This document shows positions 4,332 through 5,651 of a stretch of DNA of 5,651 nucleotides, piece after piece (position 1 is the stretch's first letter; every line of letters starts with the position of its first letter). Origin of the DNA: Puniceicoccales bacterium (GTDB taxonomy: Bacteria; Verrucomicrobiota; Verrucomicrobiia; Opitutales; LL51); assembly GCA_031259665.1 (NCBI GenBank), contig JAIRLD010000049.1, forward strand, positions 1-5,651, read 5' to 3'. The notes beneath the pieces were generated by a model. It made no database searches and was not told the origin of the DNA. It was given only the letters and a program-made list of their open reading frames with translations. The position numbers and the translations under genes are program-made.

Positions 4332-5564
4332 ATGAAAAAATACACTCAAAAAAAGTTGTTAGGCCGTGCGGGTTGCGGTCTACTAATATTATTACGGGAT
4401 CCATGGGGAATATTGCCTATGGAAGTCAAGATGCCATTCCTCCGACACAATTGACGCCAAGACAAATAGAGGGGCAAATTTTGCAGGCGCAATAGCTGGA
4501 GAAAAGATACCCAGTGATCCTAACGGCGATACATGGTATTTGCAAGCCGTTCGGATGGGGGATCTGGAAAATGTCCGGCGTTATCTAAGCAATCTGCATT
4601 TAGATTTGGATTTTGATGTGGTAGATAATGATCTGAATACGGATTTGATGCTCGCGATAATAAGAGGAGGAGCGACTAAATGGGGGAGAATTATCGGGAG
4701 ATTTTTAACCTCATCATACGGCGTAGAAACCGAGATTGGGATTTGCGAAACGTAAATGGAGAAACGGCCTTATTATTATCGGTAAGATTGGGACGAATGG
4801 AGGCCGTTAGGGTATTAGCGTATATTGTTGATCCGAATATTCCCGATGTGAATTAGATAACACCTTTAATTGCGGTGGTCGATGATGTACATGTACCTCC
4901 AAATTTAAGGGTGGCCATGGCTTTGCGATTGATCGGGAATCTTTTGATTGACGTTAATCAGCGGGGATCGCGTGACGAATTGCCTTTGCAAGCTGTATGG
5001 AGAACAGCTTTATTTCCACAACTTTTCGATCCTATTTGCCGACGAGCTTTAGCGGATTACGATGTTGCAGTCAAAATGCTTATGGGAGGAATACTTCGAT
5101 TGCTCGTTTTGTCTTTGTCCGGTCGTAATGGGGGGCTTTTGCTAGACCAAATAGAAAGTATAGTAAGTGAAATATTTAGCTTAGGTTTTCATAATCTTGA
5201 AGTTTTCACTCCGGAAGCGAGGGGACGCATCGATAGGGTACTACTTGATTATTCTCGTGGAACCGTTATATGCCAAAATATTCCTCAAAATACGTATGAA
5301 ATATTTTGGGATTTAGCGGTATTGTGGAAAGATCCCAGAGTCAATGTTAATGATTATGTAACATGTTTGCTGGCTCAATTGAACGATGCGATTGATCGAA
5401 AAATTAGTTTCCTTATCAGAAGGATGCAATTAGATCCCAGTAATTTTTCCGGTGATTTGATAATGCAATTGTGCTCTTTGATAGTTCGATTAATTACAAT
5501 CAATGCCAATAGACAGTTGATTTATAATTATTACACGAATGGCGAAATGAGATGGCTTGAATAA
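4332..5564 (+). pseudogene. Ankyrin-repeat protein copy 3, broken by frameshifts and a nonsense codon
   Basis: The ATG at 4332 opens the familiar N-terminus (KKLLGR, then GCGLL), but the frame closes at TGA 4452-4454. Alignment with copy 1 shows two extra bases near 4389-4396, after which GNIAYGSQDA continues in another frame. Two more extra bases follow near 4487-4490, restoring IAGEKIPSDPNGDTW in a third frame. One base is missing near 4683-4687, after which YREIFN and GETALLL return in the first frame. A TAG at 4854-4856 replaces a conserved codon before TPL. From there the frame is open to TAA at 5562-5564, more than 230 codons. This part keeps CRRALADYDVAV and KDPRVNVNDY but has about 58 extra residues (near 5100-5290) and a shortened C-terminus, and CP of the HCPINQL motif has become CL. 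A downstream GTG (4875) has no ribosome-binding site. Sequencing error cannot be excluded for single indels, but four separate lesions plus a weak promoter favour true decay. Confidence 0.85.
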
Positions 5565-5579
5565 AAGGGAAAAGGGCTT

Positions 5580-5585
5580 AGGAGG
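5580..5585 (+). promoter_or_regulatory. Perfect Shine-Dalgarno for the gene at 5591
   Basis: AGGAGG lies five bases before the ATG at 5591-5593, an ideal spacing. It is the only strong ribosome-binding site in the window and decides the start of the partial gene at the right edge. Confidence 0.8.
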
Positions 5586-5590
5586 ATTAA

Positions 5591-5651
5591 ATGAAAATCA
5601 TTCCCCCAAGCTTGATTGGATTGTTTGTTGAAGGGGATGACCTTTGCAAGG
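5591..5651 (+). CDS. Start of an unrecognised gene, cut by the window edge
   Basis: An open frame starts at the ATG at 5591 behind a perfect AGGAGG and stays open for all 20 visible codons, reading MKIIPPSLIGLFVEGDDLCK. The family cannot be recognised from so short a piece, and there is no obvious signal peptide. It begins 26 bp after the end of the ankyrin pseudogene with no terminator between, so it could be reached by transcription from the pseudogene region, or it could have its own promoter further upstream. It is not related to the N-termini of the ankyrin copies. Confidence 0.65.
   Translation, partial: MKIIPPSLIGLFVEGDDLCK

Larger units (their letters stand above)
1501..5530 (+). repeat. 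Tandem triplication of an ankyrin gene cassette
   Basis: Three similar units follow one another: about 1501-2860, 2861-4260 and 4261-5530. Each opens with a similar leader (GATCAATAGC at 1501, GAATCAATAGC at 2861, GAATCAACAGC at 4261), then a TTGTAT/TTGCAT element and a gene whose N-terminus reads like QKKLLGR. Units 1 and 2 end with a similar terminator and spacer containing TGTAACACCGTT. Start codons are 1360 and then 1393 bp apart. Unit 3 lacks the downstream terminator and loses similarity near its C-terminus. The left boundary falls in the CNNM promoter region. No insertion sequence or target-site duplication was seen at the edges. Confidence 0.85.

Noticed and set aside
4540..4755. Separate short gene beginning at TTG 4540
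   Set aside because: It is one frame segment of the ankyrin pseudogene, lying between the second and third indels; its last 20 or so residues are out-of-frame translation.
4875..5564. Independent 229-residue gene starting at GTG 4875
   Set aside because: It has no ribosome-binding site or promoter and continues the pseudogene frame just after the TAG, so it is treated as the open remnant of copy 3.
5576..5611. Hairpin between GGGCTTAGG and CCCCCAAGC as a terminator of copy 3
   Set aside because: It has mismatches and a long loop, includes the ribosome-binding site and first codons of the next gene, and has no T run. At most it could modulate access to that site.

Overview
The window (5651 bp, moderately AT-rich) looks like bacterial chromosome from a host-associated or intracellular-type lineage. 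The reasons are tandem genes for exported ankyrin-repeat proteins, a decaying paralogue, and a hairpin-rich intergenic region. The sequence alone does not fix the phylum. No phage, plasmid, transposase, CRISPR, rRNA or tRNA signature was seen.

Layout. Positions 1-424 hold no convincing gene but at least seven hairpins. One is a clear plus-strand terminator for a gene left of the window, and two or more are oriented to terminate the minus-strand gene to the right. Positions 425-1465 (minus) encode a DUF21/CNNM plus CBS-pair membrane protein of the CorC/HlyC-like type, without the usual C-terminal CorC_HlyC domain. Positions 1466-1578 are a divergent promoter region.

Positions about 1501-5564 (plus) are a tandem triplication of one cassette: promoter, ankyrin gene and terminator. 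Copy 1 (1579-2757) and copy 2 (2939-4117) are intact. Each encodes 392 residues with a Sec signal peptide followed by extended ankyrin-like repeats. The equal lengths are a coincidence: copy 2 gained a 40-residue repeat unit and lacks the 40-residue tail of copy 1. Copy 3 (4332-5564) is a pseudogene with three frame-changing indels and an in-frame TAG. It also carries about 58 residues not found in its sisters, and its promoter looks decayed. At 5591 a new gene starts behind a perfect AGGAGG and runs off the window.

How the genes relate. The CNNM protein is probably an inner-membrane ion-transport protein with no evident link to the ankyrin cluster. The ankyrin proteins are probably exported and bind protein partners, possibly in a host cell (inference). 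The cluster shows a gene family being duplicated, homogenised (a 90-bp perfectly identical block between copies 1 and 2), expanded by internal repeats and lost. None of the ankyrin genes, nor the CNNM gene, has a clear Shine-Dalgarno sequence, unlike the gene at 5591.
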